A stretch of 64,000 bases of DNA, taken from contig NC_045428.1 of the NCBI RefSeq assembly GCF_902635505.1, positions 117,261,641 through 117,325,640 of the forward strand, written 5' to 3'. The stretch's first letter is position 1. The number at the start of each line of letters is the position of its first letter. The notes below the pieces were generated by a model. It was not told the DNA's origin, did not search any database, and saw only the letters and a list, made by a program, of their open reading frames with translations. Source of the DNA: Sarcophilus harrisii. Its lineage: Eukaryota; Chordata; Mammalia; Dasyuromorphia; Dasyuridae. The position numbers and the translations under genes are program-made. Below are positions 37,801 to 47,689 of the stretch, in pieces.

Positions 37801-38226
37801 TCATAAATATGTTTTCAAAGAAGTTCAAAAGAGTAGAGTTTACTGAATGATAGTGGTAGTGGGAGATTCTGGAAATGGCATAGGGTAGCAAGAAATCTTC
37901 AAGCAGTGTCATTTGCAGGAAGGCAGGTCTTAGTGAGTTCAAGAACATGTAAGGCATGAAAAGAAAATGGCTTAAGTTTATTAACTTCAGAGCAAGCATT
38001 CTGGAGAGTATTAAGTGGAATGAGTGAGTAGATTTACTGCGGGACTTGTGGGGGTTAGATTGAGGAAGATAGGAATAAGGGGGGAATGGAAAGTGAGGTT
38101 TAAATCAAATGAGACAGTGTGGTTCAGAATTACTGAGATAGAGGGGTATGATAGACTACAAATAGTAATCATTGAAGACTTCATAGTAGTCAGACTATGG
38201 TAGACTTCAGGTAGGTTATTGTTCCT
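34890..38226 (-). repeat. near-full-length L2-clade LINE
   Basis: Antisense L2 from its 3' terminus (gagcttacagttgtcaataagcatttctt) through reverse transcriptase to the endonuclease end. The frame at 37684-37355 carries SHTLDFPF...IPLSEHNLLSFHL, the L2 endonuclease 'HTLDL..F/SDHHLL' motif. Span is about 3.3 kb, interrupted by an unnamed duplicated repeat at 35405-35830. Heavily decayed. Confidence 0.75.
35532..35800 (+). repeat. duplicated ~105-bp segment inside the L2
   Basis: aaatatttaacaaag...caaatacaa...gttaatatgtggttttctaagtaaatataca is present twice with a 165-bp period (from 35532 and from 35697). It is related to the copy at 32040-32180. Confidence 0.8.
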
Positions 38227-38236
38227 AGAAATTTCA

Positions 38237-39088
38237 CTCTTACATTGATGCATTGTTGGTGGAGTTGTGAATGAATCCAACCATTCTGGAGAGTAGTTTG
38301 GAACTATGCTCAAAAAGTTATCAAACTGTGCATACCCTTTGATCCAGCAGTGTTACTACTGGGATTATATCCCAAAGAGATTATAAAGAAGGGAAAGGGA
38401 CCTGTATGTGCACGAATGTTTGTGGCAGCCCTTTTTGTAGTGGCTAAAAACTGGAAACTGAATGGATGTCCATCAGTTGGAGAATGGTTGAATAAATTGT
38501 GGTATATGAAAATTATGGAATATTACTGTTCTGTAAGAAATGACCAACAGGATAATTTCAGAAAGGCCTGGAGAGATTTACATGAACTGATGCTGAGTGA
38601 AATGAGCAGGACCAGGAGATCATTATATACTTCAACAACAATACTATATGATGACCAGTTCTGATGGATCAGGCCATCCTCAGCAACGAGATCAACCAAA
38701 TCATTTCTAATGGAGCAGTAATGAACTGAACTAGCTACGCCCAGAGAAAGAACTCTGGGAGATGACTAAGAACCATTACATTGAATTCCCAATCCCTATA
38801 TTTATGCACACCTACATTTATGATTTCCTTCACAAGCTAATTGTACAATATTTCAGAGTCTGATTCTTTTTGTACATCAAAATAACAGTTTGGTCATGTA
38901 TACTTATTGTGTATCTAATTTATATTTTAATATATTTAACATCTTCTGGTCATCCTGCCATCTGGGGGAGGGGGTGGGGAGTAAGAGGTGAAAAATTGGA
39001 ACAAGAGGTTTGGCAATTGTTAATGCTGTAAAGTTACTCATGCATATAACCTGTAAATAAAAGGCTATTAAATAAAAAAAAAAAAGAA
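38237..39088 (+). repeat. 5'-truncated L1 with poly-A and target duplication
   Basis: An 852-bp L1. The ORF2 C-terminus is open over about 100 codons (LLLGLYPKEIIKKGKGPVC ... TSTTILYDDQF stop), then the 3' UTR, aataaaaggctatt and poly-A. Target duplication agaaatttca at 38227-38236 and 39089-39098. It looks younger than the 11-kb copy. Confidence 0.93.
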
Positions 39089-39239
39089 AGAAATTTCAGT
39101 TTTAGGGTGGATTCATTCTTTAGGTATGGATTACTAGGTAGCTGCAAAGGTGATTTAAGGGGTGAGGCAACCATTGTGGAGCAATAAGGGACAAGTTTGA
39201 AATGCCATAACATTCCCTCTTTTTCCTGGGATTAAGAGG

Positions 39240-39520
39240 GAACAACACTAAAAAATCTTGATCAGAGGAATGACTTGATCAGAGGAATGACTCTTGATTT
39301 GTCATTCCTGTGGAGATTGGATTGGAGAGGGGAGGGTTTAGAGGAAAGTTGAAGCCTTTCTAAAATAGTCTAGCAAAAGTTATTTGAATGGTGAGTAGAG
39401 AAAAGAGCAGATGAGATAGATGTATTGAGATAGAATAAGGAAGATTGACAATTGACTGGTTGGGAGGGGGCAGGACAAGAGGGAGAGAATGGAAAAAAAA
39501 AATTCACTCAAGTGGGAAGG
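39240..39520 (-). repeat. L2 LINE fragment, antisense
   Basis: ttgtcattcctgtggagattggattggagaggggagggtttag...gaataaggaagattgac matches antisense L2. It contains a tandem ttgatcagaggaatgac. Confidence 0.5.
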
Positions 39521-39857
39521 AGTGATGTCTGTGTCTTGGGAAGAAAAAAAAAATTAAAAAAAGGATCATCAGAATTTGCCTAGCCTAAACTGACAAATCC
39601 TCATTTCTTTGCATTTTTCTAGAGTCCCTGAAAAGAAATCGCCACTTCTGTCAAGGAATTTTCTGAGACGAGTTATAACTGATTACATTTCATTTTCTAT
39701 CAATTACATTTAAACCCTGATCTCATCATTCACAAATTCTCCCTTAAGGGTGAATTACTTCTGCAGACAATCTCCATCAGTTCTATGCTTCTTTAATCTC
39801 AGAGAACGGCGCTTCTCTGGCCTTGTTTCCAGTGGGGTGTTGCAAGAATATATGAAC

Positions 39858-40047
39858 GTGCTGTAAAGTTACCCATATATATATATATATCCTGTAAATA
39901 AAAGGCTATTGAATAAAAAAAAAAAAAATTTAAACATAATAAAATTTGTTGACTACATTCATAATTAAAGGAAATGTTAATTGATATTTATTACAGACTT
40001 GTGAAAATAAATATGCATTTTTTTCCAAAAAAAAAAAAAAAAAAAAA
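39858..40047 (+). mobile_element. L1 insertion carrying a 3' transduction
   Basis: About 70 bp of L1 3' end (tgctgtaaagttaccc...cctgtaaataaaaggctatt) with its own poly-A, then ~97 bp of non-L1 sequence (39930-40026) ending in an aataaatatgca signal, then a second poly-A of about 25. Duplications aatatatgaac at 39847-39857 and 40048-40058 enclose everything as one event. Confidence 0.9.
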
Positions 40048-40058
40048 AATATATGAAC

Positions 40059-40319
40059 ATACCCACAATGCACCCGGTGTCCTCTTGCTAAGGCACACTT
40101 TACAGATTTCCTCTCTTTTCAGGGTTAAGACTTTGTAGAGGGTCGTTTGGGGTGAGGCAGCAGATTCCTTTAAGGCAGGTTACTTTATGGATAAGGGCCA
40201 ATAGAAGTGATTTTGAATACAATGGGGAGCAGCAGTTTTTGAAGCCATTTTTTTTGCTAGCTGACTGACTTCCTTTATGTTCCTCTCCTTGATTTTCCCT
40301 GAGCACTAAGATCTGTTCT
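40059..40319. other. spacer between L1 insertion and UCHL3 promoter
   Basis: Apparently unique sequence; no gene or repeat recognised. Confidence 0.4.
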
Positions 40320-40382
40320 CCCCTCCCCCCCCCCCCCCCCCCTCCCCCCCCGCCCCCCCCCCACCCCCCCCCCCCCGCCCCC
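40320..40382 (+). repeat. poly-C tract upstream of UCHL3
   Basis: About 60 bases are nearly all C with rare T, G and A. It sits at the left edge of the UCHL3 CpG region and could form an i-motif or, on the other strand, a G-quadruplex. Length is unreliable in any assembly. Confidence 0.9.
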
Positions 40383-40586
40383 TCCTTGAGGATTTTAGTG
40401 TATAAAGCAGGCCGTTAGGAGGCGCCCCAGTTCCTTTTGTCAAGTCGTTCGGAGTCTCCAGGGGAAGAAAAAAATACGTGTAGCGAGAAACCTGGGGCTC
40501 AACGCGCCCAGACCCAACTTGTAACAGATACCAACTATTCCTTCTTCAATTTCCCACGAGGAAGGGAAAAGTCAAAAAGGAACGAT

Positions 40587-40598
40587 CGCCCCCTAGCG
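40587..40598 (-). promoter_or_regulatory. CTCF-like core motif 1
   Basis: The plus strand reads cgccccctagcg; the reverse reads CGCTAGGGGGCG, matching the CTCF core (C-A/G-C-T-A-G-G-G-G-G-C-G). An identical 12-mer lies 70 bp downstream in the same orientation. Confidence 0.5.
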
Positions 40599-40656
40599 TC
40601 CGTAGCCTATTCCGGCAAGTAGATTGGATCCTTCTAGAGCCAGAAGAGGAGACGCG

Positions 40657-40668
40657 CGCCCCCTAGCG
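40657..40668 (-). promoter_or_regulatory. CTCF-like core motif 2
   Basis: The same 12-mer as motif 1 with the same orientation; the flank (gcgcgccccctagcgcc) extends the match to GGCGCTAGGGGGCGC. It lies about 430 bp upstream of the UCHL3 ATG. Confidence 0.55.
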
Positions 40669-40730
40669 CCTCCGAGTAGTGGCTAGAGCAGAAAAGAAGA
40701 GGGAGCCGGAGACCACGCGGCGCAGGGCAG

Positions 40731-40741
40731 GCGCGTGCGCA
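40731..40741 (-). promoter_or_regulatory. NRF1 consensus site
   Basis: The plus strand reads gcgcgtgcgca; the reverse TGCGCACGCGC is a perfect NRF1 palindrome-type match, about 355 bp upstream of the UCHL3 ATG. Confidence 0.6.
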
Positions 40742-41095
40742 GAAGCGGCTTACTCTGCCTCGGGGACTTGGGAGAGCCCAAGCGTCATATGCCCAAGGGG
40801 AGAGATCCACGAATTCAGGGTCGTTTCCCCGCCCCCGTTCCCGAGCTTGGACTTTTTCTTTCTGACTTCGTTGAAGTCAGAGATTTGTGTCAGACTGAGA
40901 AGTCACGCAGGGAAACCCAACGTGGTGACGAGCGGCTTACGTGACTCAGGCTTGTTTTTCTTCCTTCCCCTCCCCACGAAGAGGGTGGGTTGGGCTGGCC
41001 CCGGGTCAGGAGGCGCGGGGGCGGAAGCCGCGAGGGTGCCTGTGGCTGTCAGAGCTGGAGCCGGGAGACGGAGGCGAAAGCTAAGCAAGCCGGCC

Positions 41096-41137
41096 ATGGA
41101 GACTCACCGCTGGCTGCCTCTGGAGGCCAATCCCGAG
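41096..41137 (+). CDS. UCHL3: UCHL3 coding exon 1
   Basis: Fourteen codons end in phase 0 at the donor GTGAGC, followed by a 94-bp intron (41138-41231). The motif RWLPLEANPE is diagnostic for UCHL3. An upstream frame is open for more than 400 bp but contains no in-frame ATG, so the start at 41096 is retained. Confidence 0.94.
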
Positions 41138-41243
41138 GTGAGCGACGGGCCGGCGGGTCGGGCGGGGTCGGGCGGGGGCCCAGGAGCCCGAGCAATGGAT
41201 GCCTGAACCACGTTTTCTTTTTCCGTTTCAGGTCACCAACCAG
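41096..41243 (+). CDS. UCHL3: UCHL3, ubiquitin carboxyl-terminal hydrolase L3 (5' part only)
   Basis: Exon 1 (41096-41137) encodes METHRWLPLEANPE and exon 2 (41232-41243) encodes VTNQ. Together they match the human N-terminus I recall (MEGQRWLPLEANPEVTNQ). UCHL3 is a cytosolic C12-family cysteine protease that cleaves small adducts from ubiquitin and NEDD8. The catalytic Cys, His and Asp lie in later exons, which I did not find. The next coding block should begin FLKQLGLHPNW, and no such frame appears before 64000, so intron 2 probably exceeds 22.7 kb. The start is GCCATGG, a strong context. The divergent neighbour is COMMD6. Confidence 0.93.
41232..41243 (+). CDS. UCHL3: UCHL3 coding exon 2, 12-nt microexon (VTNQ)
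   Basis: GTCACCAACCAG is preceded by TTTTTCCGTTTCAG and followed by the donor GTGAGTG. It encodes Val-Thr-Asn-Gln in phase 0, as required between NPE and FLKQLG of UCHL3. The paralogue UCHL1 (from memory) has MLNK here, so the position is old in the UCH family. Confidence 0.93.
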
Positions 41244-41802
41244 GTGAGTGAGTTGTAGCCAGGGAGCCTCGAGTGCTTCGTCCCTCCGCCCGCCCGGCCT
41301 CCAGGCTGCTCCACGCCTCCCCCAGTGGCTGGGACTTCGTTCCGCCGAGGCCTCCTCCCGCTGGTAGTCCCCTCGGAGGCTCCTCTTTCTAGCCTTTCCC
41401 GCCCCCTTCCTTGGTGTTGGCAGTGACCGGGCCCTTGGATATATCTATACCCCCGGCCTCGGCCTCGCTTCCCGACAAGCCTGCCTTCTCCGCTTCCCTC
41501 CCCAGCCGTGAAACCCCTTCCCCCGCCCCGTCCTTCTTCGTTACCTCTCGCTGGGGTCGGACTCCGTAATTGCCTTTAAATGCCTTTTTTTGGGGAAGGA
41601 GGAATGAGTTTCCCCACTCTCCAATCCCTGTGAACTCATCTCCTGAGTCACCTCCGACACGGTGAAATCACCTCCCCATCTTCTTCCCATGCCCTCATCG
41701 ACACACCTCGTTTTCTGCTCCGCCCCGCTTTTCTCCTCCCAAAGGTCTAAACTGGTCAGTTTGGCTCTCGCACTCTGGTACCACTAAACCTGGATTGAAA
41801 AC

Positions 41803-43108
41803 TTGGAGACTGCCCCACCCCCTTTTTTATTCATCCAAAGGTGGAGGACTTGGAGCTGTTAAATCTGGGAAGGAGGGTAGTTTCTGAAAAGATTCCAGAG
41901 CATGTGCAAGTATGAGGAGCAAAGGCCTCGTTTTGCTTTTGGAATAGGTGGTCGAAAAGTGGGTTTTTTTTTTTTTTTTTTTTTTTTTTTGCCGTTTACA
42001 CTATACTTAACTATTGTTTTATATTAGGAGGTGAGTTTTATTTTAAAGTCATTTTTTTAAACAGCCCAATGCCATGGTTTTTCGTGCATTAAACAACAGT
42101 ATTCTGGTGTGATTTGAAAATTTACATCTCTATTTGTGAATATTACCAGTTAGAAAAAATTTACATTGACCAATTTTTCATGCATCTTAGCTTTTGTTTC
42201 CTGATTTTAAATAGCTGAAGTATTCAGAATTTAAAAAAAAATTCTTTAGAAATTATATATGAAAATATTCAGGATTTATTTTGATCCTCCCATGATTTGT
42301 TTTTTAAACCCCTATTTAAAACAACTCCAAAAAAAAAAAAAAAAAGAATAAAGTTGAAAGTGCTCAGAAAGAACAGAAGAATAACCTTCCAAGGAAGCAT
42401 ACAAAAGATGGAAACTCATGAACATAATTTCCTCTGATACACACACACACACACACACACATTGGAGACTGCCCCACCCCCTTTTTTATTCATTCAAAGG
42501 TGGAGGACTTGGAGCTGTTAAATCTGGGAAGGAGGGTAGTTTCTGAAAAGATTCCAGAGCATGTGGAAGTATGAGGAGCAAAGGGCACATTTTGCTTTTG
42601 GAATAGGTGGTCGAAAAGTGTTTTTTTTTTTTTTTTTTTTTTTTTTTGCCGTTTACACTATACTTAACTATTGTTTTATATTAGGAGGTGAGTTTTATTT
42701 TAAAGTCATTTTTTAAAACAGCCCAATGCCATGGTTTTTCGTGCATTAAACAACAGTATTCTGGTGTGATTTGAAAATTTACATCTCTATTTGTGAATAT
42801 TACCAGTTAGAAAAATTTTACATTGAACAATTTTTCATGCATCTTAGCTTTTGTTTCCTGATTTTAAATAGCTGAAGTATTCAGAATTTAAAAAAAAATT
42901 CTTTAGAAATTATATATGAAAATATTCAGGATTTATTTTGATCCTCCCATGATTTATTTTTTAAACCCCTATTTAAAACAACTCCAAAAAAAAAAAAAAA
43001 AAGAATAAAGTTGAAAGTGCTCAGAAAGAACAGAAGAATAACCTTCCAAGGAAGCATACAAAAGATGGAAACTCATGAACATAATTTCCTCTGATACACA
43101 CACACACA
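41803..43108 (+). repeat. tandem duplication of ~659 bp in UCHL3 intron 2
   Basis: Copy 1 (41803-42461) and copy 2 (42462-43108) both start ttggagactgccccacccc and end in a (CA)n tract. They differ at only a handful of positions, which I judge to be about 98-99% identity. Each carries a 27-base T run. The junction lies directly after the (CA)n of copy 1. Confidence 0.96.
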
Positions 43109-44038
43109 GACACTTTCTTGAAATGGAAATTTAATGTTATATACTTTGAATCCTTTCTGATGTTTTGCTGGACATAAGACAAAGTTTTGTTTTTCCTCTT
43201 CTGTCTTTATTTTTTTCCTATTATTTTTTATTTTATATTTAATTAAATAAGAAATTAATTTTTTAAAATTAAAAAAAAACAAAAACTCCAGTGCATGGAT
43301 TTAAAAAAATTTCCCTCATCCCCCAAGACAGTTATATTTTCTATAGGTTATCTAGGAAAACAACAAAAAAGGGTTGGTTTGTTTGTTTTTTTTCTGTTCT
43401 GAATCAGCATAGTATCCAGCCAATGATTTTTTACTTCAAACCAATTCTGACCCGTGTTTTCATAGCTATTGAAATTCCTTGTTCATAGAATTTTAGAATT
43501 GCTACAAAGCTACAATTTTGTATTTTTGTCTTTTTTTTTCATGACAGGATTAGAATAGAATCATTCCTTGACATTACTGATTTTAATATGCTATTTAAGA
43601 CTGGATGTGAAACTATTTTTTAGCTTCTTACAATTAGGCATGATTACATAATTTCTGAATCATTTAATGTCATATAATTAACACTTGACCTTTTTCTTAG
43701 GTGATCTTAATTATAAAACGTCTTGATTCTGTAATAAGGTTATAACTTTGAGGAAATAAACCTGGTGGGAAAAAATATGTGATTGAATAAGGATGAGGGT
43801 AGAAAGCCTGATAATTGGTTTATTTTGTCTCAAACTGCAGTGTTGGGCAAATGTACTTCTAGTTCAGGGAAATAATAGTAATAATTTTTTCAGAATTATT
43901 TTTATCATTTCTTTAATTTTCATGTCAAGTATCAAGAGCTGCTGTTTTTGAACAGCTTGTATGTGTATCTATATGATCTGCTTTATTAATCTTAGTTTTC
44001 TTACATAGAATATATAGACTCTCCACATGGCATACTTT

Positions 44039-44196
44039 TTTTTTTTTTTTTTTTTTTTGGCTGAGGTATTTGAGGTTAAATTACTTTCCTAGGGTCACAC
44101 AGCTAGGAAGTGTTAAGTGTCTGCAGCCAAATTCGAACTCAGGTCCTCCTGACTCAAGGCCTGTGCTCTTATCTATTGCACCAACTAACTGCTTCT
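44039..44196 (-). repeat. marsupial SINE, antisense, with 14-bp target duplication
   Basis: T-run, then gaggttaaattactttcctagggtcacacagctagg...ctattgcaccaactaactgc. Flanks are identical acatggcatacttt at 44025-44038 and 44197-44210. Confidence 0.93.
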
Positions 44197-44379
44197 ACAT
44201 GGCATACTTTCAAATAAAAATAGGGACTCTTACAGTCTTATAATGACCTAGATTAAAAAAAAAAATCTTCATGTAATTTTTTTGGCCTCTCGACAATCCA
44301 AGTCACTTCTTAATGGAAAACATCCAGATTTTTAATAAGTGTCCAGAATTGACCCTATTCATTCTCACATATTCTGTGA

Positions 44380-44745
44380 TCCACTGACTCCTCTGCTATT
44401 TCTTTTCCATACTCTAGGCATTTTCATGTTCCCCTCACCATTTCTGCCTCCTGGTTTCATTGATTTTCCTCAAATGTCAGCTTAAGTTCCAACTAACTTC
44501 TGCAAGATGGTTTTTTCAGTCTTCCATGATCTTAATGTCTTTCCTTTAAAATTATCTCCAATTTATCTTGTTTGTACACCGTTCTTTGTAGGTAGTTTCC
44601 CCCATTAGACTATGAGCTCCTTGAGAGAATGGACTTTTGGTTTTTGTTTGGTTTTTGTTCAGCCCTTTCTAGGGTCCAGGGCTTATTAGAACAGTATCTG
44701 GAACTTAGTAGGTGCTTAATAAATGCTTGTTGATTTGATTTGATT
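44380..44745 (+). repeat. L2 LINE 3' end
   Basis: attagactatgagctccttgagagaatgg...tagtaggtgcttaataaatgcttgttga is the canonical L2 terminus. Confidence 0.9.
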
Positions 44746-45539
44746 ATAGTATTCCAGATGTGCCTGTATAGTATAAATGAACTTTCATTTATTTTACCCA
44801 AGGAAAAAAAATATTTTAATGCTGCATTGTTTTTATTTTTTAATCTTTTACCTCATCCACTTAATTATAGTCTACCAAAACTCCTAAACTCTTTCAGATG
44901 AAGTCTTTGTCATTTTCCTCATTTTGTATTTATATAATTATTAAAAAAAAAAAAAATACAAACTCCAAATGTGGACTTTGTCCTAATTAGTTTTACACAA
45001 TTATCCCTCTTAGAACTTTTGAATCCCTATTTTTTAAAAAAAAATCTAGTTTATTAGCTATTCCTTTGACTTTTGGCCTAAGATTTAAAGAACATGCTTT
45101 ATCTGAGATTTTAATAAAAATGCTTGAGAGAATTGAATTAAGCAGAGATTTGTGTCACACTAGATATTTCTCTCAAGATGGGCATCATTCAACACTCTTT
45201 GTGCACATAGTTCTCTTGCTGCAAATCAGTCTGTTAACATTCTCATTCATCCCCACCCCCACCTCCCTCTGCCCTATGGTCTCCTTGTTCTCTCAGAGAA
45301 TCCTAAAGAGATGTTGTTAAATGACTTGGTGAAATCCAGGTAGTGTCAACATTTGCCTTGTCTAGTTCTTTCACACCTCAATAATTTACAATTTAATTTT
45401 AAAAAATTATTTTAAAATTACATTTAATTAATTATTTGATTAATCTAATGTAATTTTAAAAAATCATCAAATTCTCTCCAAAATCTGTTGCAATTTCCAT
45501 AAAAGTCTAGAGGCTTAAATTCATTTACTGTTCTTTTTT

Positions 45540-45935
45540 TTTTTTTTCTCCTCTTCCCCCATGTAAAATTTCTCAGTTATTTTTTGACTTCCTATTCTCA
45601 ATTCTCATTTATATCTAGTCAGTTCTCTTATCCTGTTATTCTGTCTCCATAATTTCTCTAGATTCTTAATCATCCTTGTGTGGTATGTTGTTAGTATTTC
45701 CAAACTCTCCATTCCATACATACAAAATTAATTTCCTTATGCTCAGCTGAGCATGTTACGCCTCGGCCCAATATTTTTCAGCGACTCCTTATTCTTAAGC
45801 CTGGTTGGAAAAGCCCCACTCGGTCACCTCCCTCCTTTTCTAGCCCTGTATCTTTACCTTTCTATACATACTCCGTTCAACCAAGCTGCACTACTATTTC
45901 TTCCTTATAATAGGTTAATACTTGCTTGCCTCTTT
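45540..45935 (+). repeat. L2 LINE fragment
   Basis: Sense L2-like sequence (cagcgactccttattcttaagcc; ccctccttttctagccctg; catactccgttcaaccaagctgc). Confidence 0.55.
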
Positions 45936-45959
45936 TTTTTTTTTTTAATTAAATTTAGA

Positions 45960-46225
45960 ATAATAATTAACATTTATATAATGCTTACTTTTTTTATCAG
46001 GTACTGTTCCAAGTATATTACAATTATTGTCTCATTTGATGCTCATAACATCCCTGAGGGTAGAGGCTATTATTGTCCCCATTTTATACATGAGGAGACT
46101 GAGGCAAATAGAGTTAAGAGATTTATCGAGAGATTTTACAGCTAGGAAGTATCAGAGGTTGGGTTTGAACTCGACTGATTTCAGGCCTTGCACTCTATCC
46201 ATTGTGTCACCTAGCTGCCAAAACT
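45960..46225 (+). repeat. near-complete MIR/CORE-SINE
   Basis: aataattaacatttatataatgc...ccccattttatacatgaggagactgaggc...ttttacagctaggaag...cattgtgtcacctagctgcc. Confidence 0.88.
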
Positions 46226-46439
46226 CTTAAAATAAATGTGTAATCACAAAAAACAAATTCCTTCTTGGAGCATATAAGAAATATATATCAATATCATTCT
46301 ATATCCTGAGTTTATTAAGAGGCAAATAGCATGCCACATCATGAAATTGTTGGTCATTGTGTTTAAAGTTCTTGGTTTTTTCATAGTTTGTTTTTACAAA
46401 GTTGTAATAGTGTAATTTGTTCTCTGTTTCTACTGCAGG

Positions 46440-47065
46440 TTTTTTCTGAATTGTCACTTTTATCATTTCTTTTGGCAGAGTAGTGTTCCATTATATCTGT
46501 CTACCATAATTTGGTCAGCCATTCCCCCAAACTTATGGACACTTTTATTTAGTTTCCAGGTCTTTGCCATCAAAAAGAAATGACCTGCTATAAATATTTT
46601 GAAATATGGATCCTTTTTTATCTTTGCTTGATTTCTTTTGGGTATAGCTCTAGTTAGTGGTATCATTGGATCAAGGTTAAAAGGTATGCATAGTTGAGCG
46701 AATTTTGGGTTATAATACCAGATTGCTTTCTATGATAGTTTGTGACTTTGTTCCCTTGCCATTTCCTTTGCCTGGATTACTCTTTCCCATCTTTGGTTTT
46801 TGAAAATGTGCCCATATATCAAACGCTATTTCACTTCATTAAGACTTCTCTGATTGTTTAATCAGAAATAATCTTTTCTGTTTTTTTTATCTTGCTTAGG
46901 ACCTCTTTTATATTCTGTATAGTATTACATATTTGTCTATGTATTTTATTTCTTGCTACTAAATAAGCTTAGGGCAGGGATCATGTTTCATTTATTTTAG
47001 TTTCTTCTAGTGTATAGCAAAATGTTTATCATATAATAAATCATATTGAATAATTATATAGAAAT
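46440..47065. repeat. antisense L1 ORF2 fragment followed by L2 3' end
   Basis: 46440-46745 minus encodes an ORF2-C-terminus-like frame (FIAGHFFLMAKTWKLNKSVHKFGGMADQ, read around its gaps). 46746-47065 plus shows attactctttcccatc...cttagggcagggatcatg, an L2 end. Confidence 0.7.
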
Positions 47066-47689
47066 TAATTTAGAATAGCTAGAATCTTAAGAATCTTTTT
47101 ACTTATTTTTGGCTTCAAGCCTTCCTCATCTTATTTACCCTTTCTACTCTGAAGATTATAAGGTGGCAATGGTTTTTGATCCCACATGGCCCAGTATGGA
47201 GAGACCTTAATTTTGAAGAACAGGCAGCCCTAAAGTTACTGCATTTTGATATATTGAAAGGCAGCACTTGATATGTGCTGCTACTGCTCCTCTTCTTCTC
47301 CCTCCTGCCTCCCAACCATTTAAGGGCTTAAAACTGAAATTGGAAGGGAAGAAAACTGTTTGATTTAACTGTTAAGCCAGATAGGACAGAAACAGATTCT
47401 GCAGATCCAGAATAGTAGATGCAATGCATGGCAGATGCAGCATAGTAATTTGAAAAGCAGGGGAGATTCATAGTAATTTATATAACATCGAGAAAAAAGG
47501 ACAGCAATATGCCTTGGCAGTCTATACAGATGCACAGATTTTGTTGCACAAAGGAGGTAAATTCTACATGGTAGGCTACTGACTACAATTTGGTTCTCAG
47601 AGGTCAACCCTTAGAAGGAACATTTTGGTTAAAAAACACAATTAATATATAATTTTATGTGGAAATTTTTGAGGGAAAATTGTTAAAGA

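Larger units (their letters stand above)
40430..41560 (+). promoter_or_regulatory. UCHL3: UCHL3 CpG-island promoter and 5' end
   Basis: The region is dense in CpG compared with the AT-rich surroundings and covers about 660 bp upstream of the UCHL3 start, exons 1-2 and the start of intron 2. No TATA box is positioned for UCHL3. It contains two CTCF-like motifs and a perfect NRF1 motif, listed separately. Confidence 0.85.

Noticed and set aside
39283-39309. Nine-base perfect stem (aggaatgac/gtcattcct) as a regulatory hairpin
   Set aside because: Short, within a decayed L2 fragment, next to a small tandem duplication; likely chance.
40679-41095. Long open frame upstream of and in frame with the UCHL3 start, suggesting an N-terminal extension
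   Set aside because: It contains no ATG, lies in GC-rich leader sequence where stops are rare, and resembles nothing; METHRW matches the known UCHL3 start.
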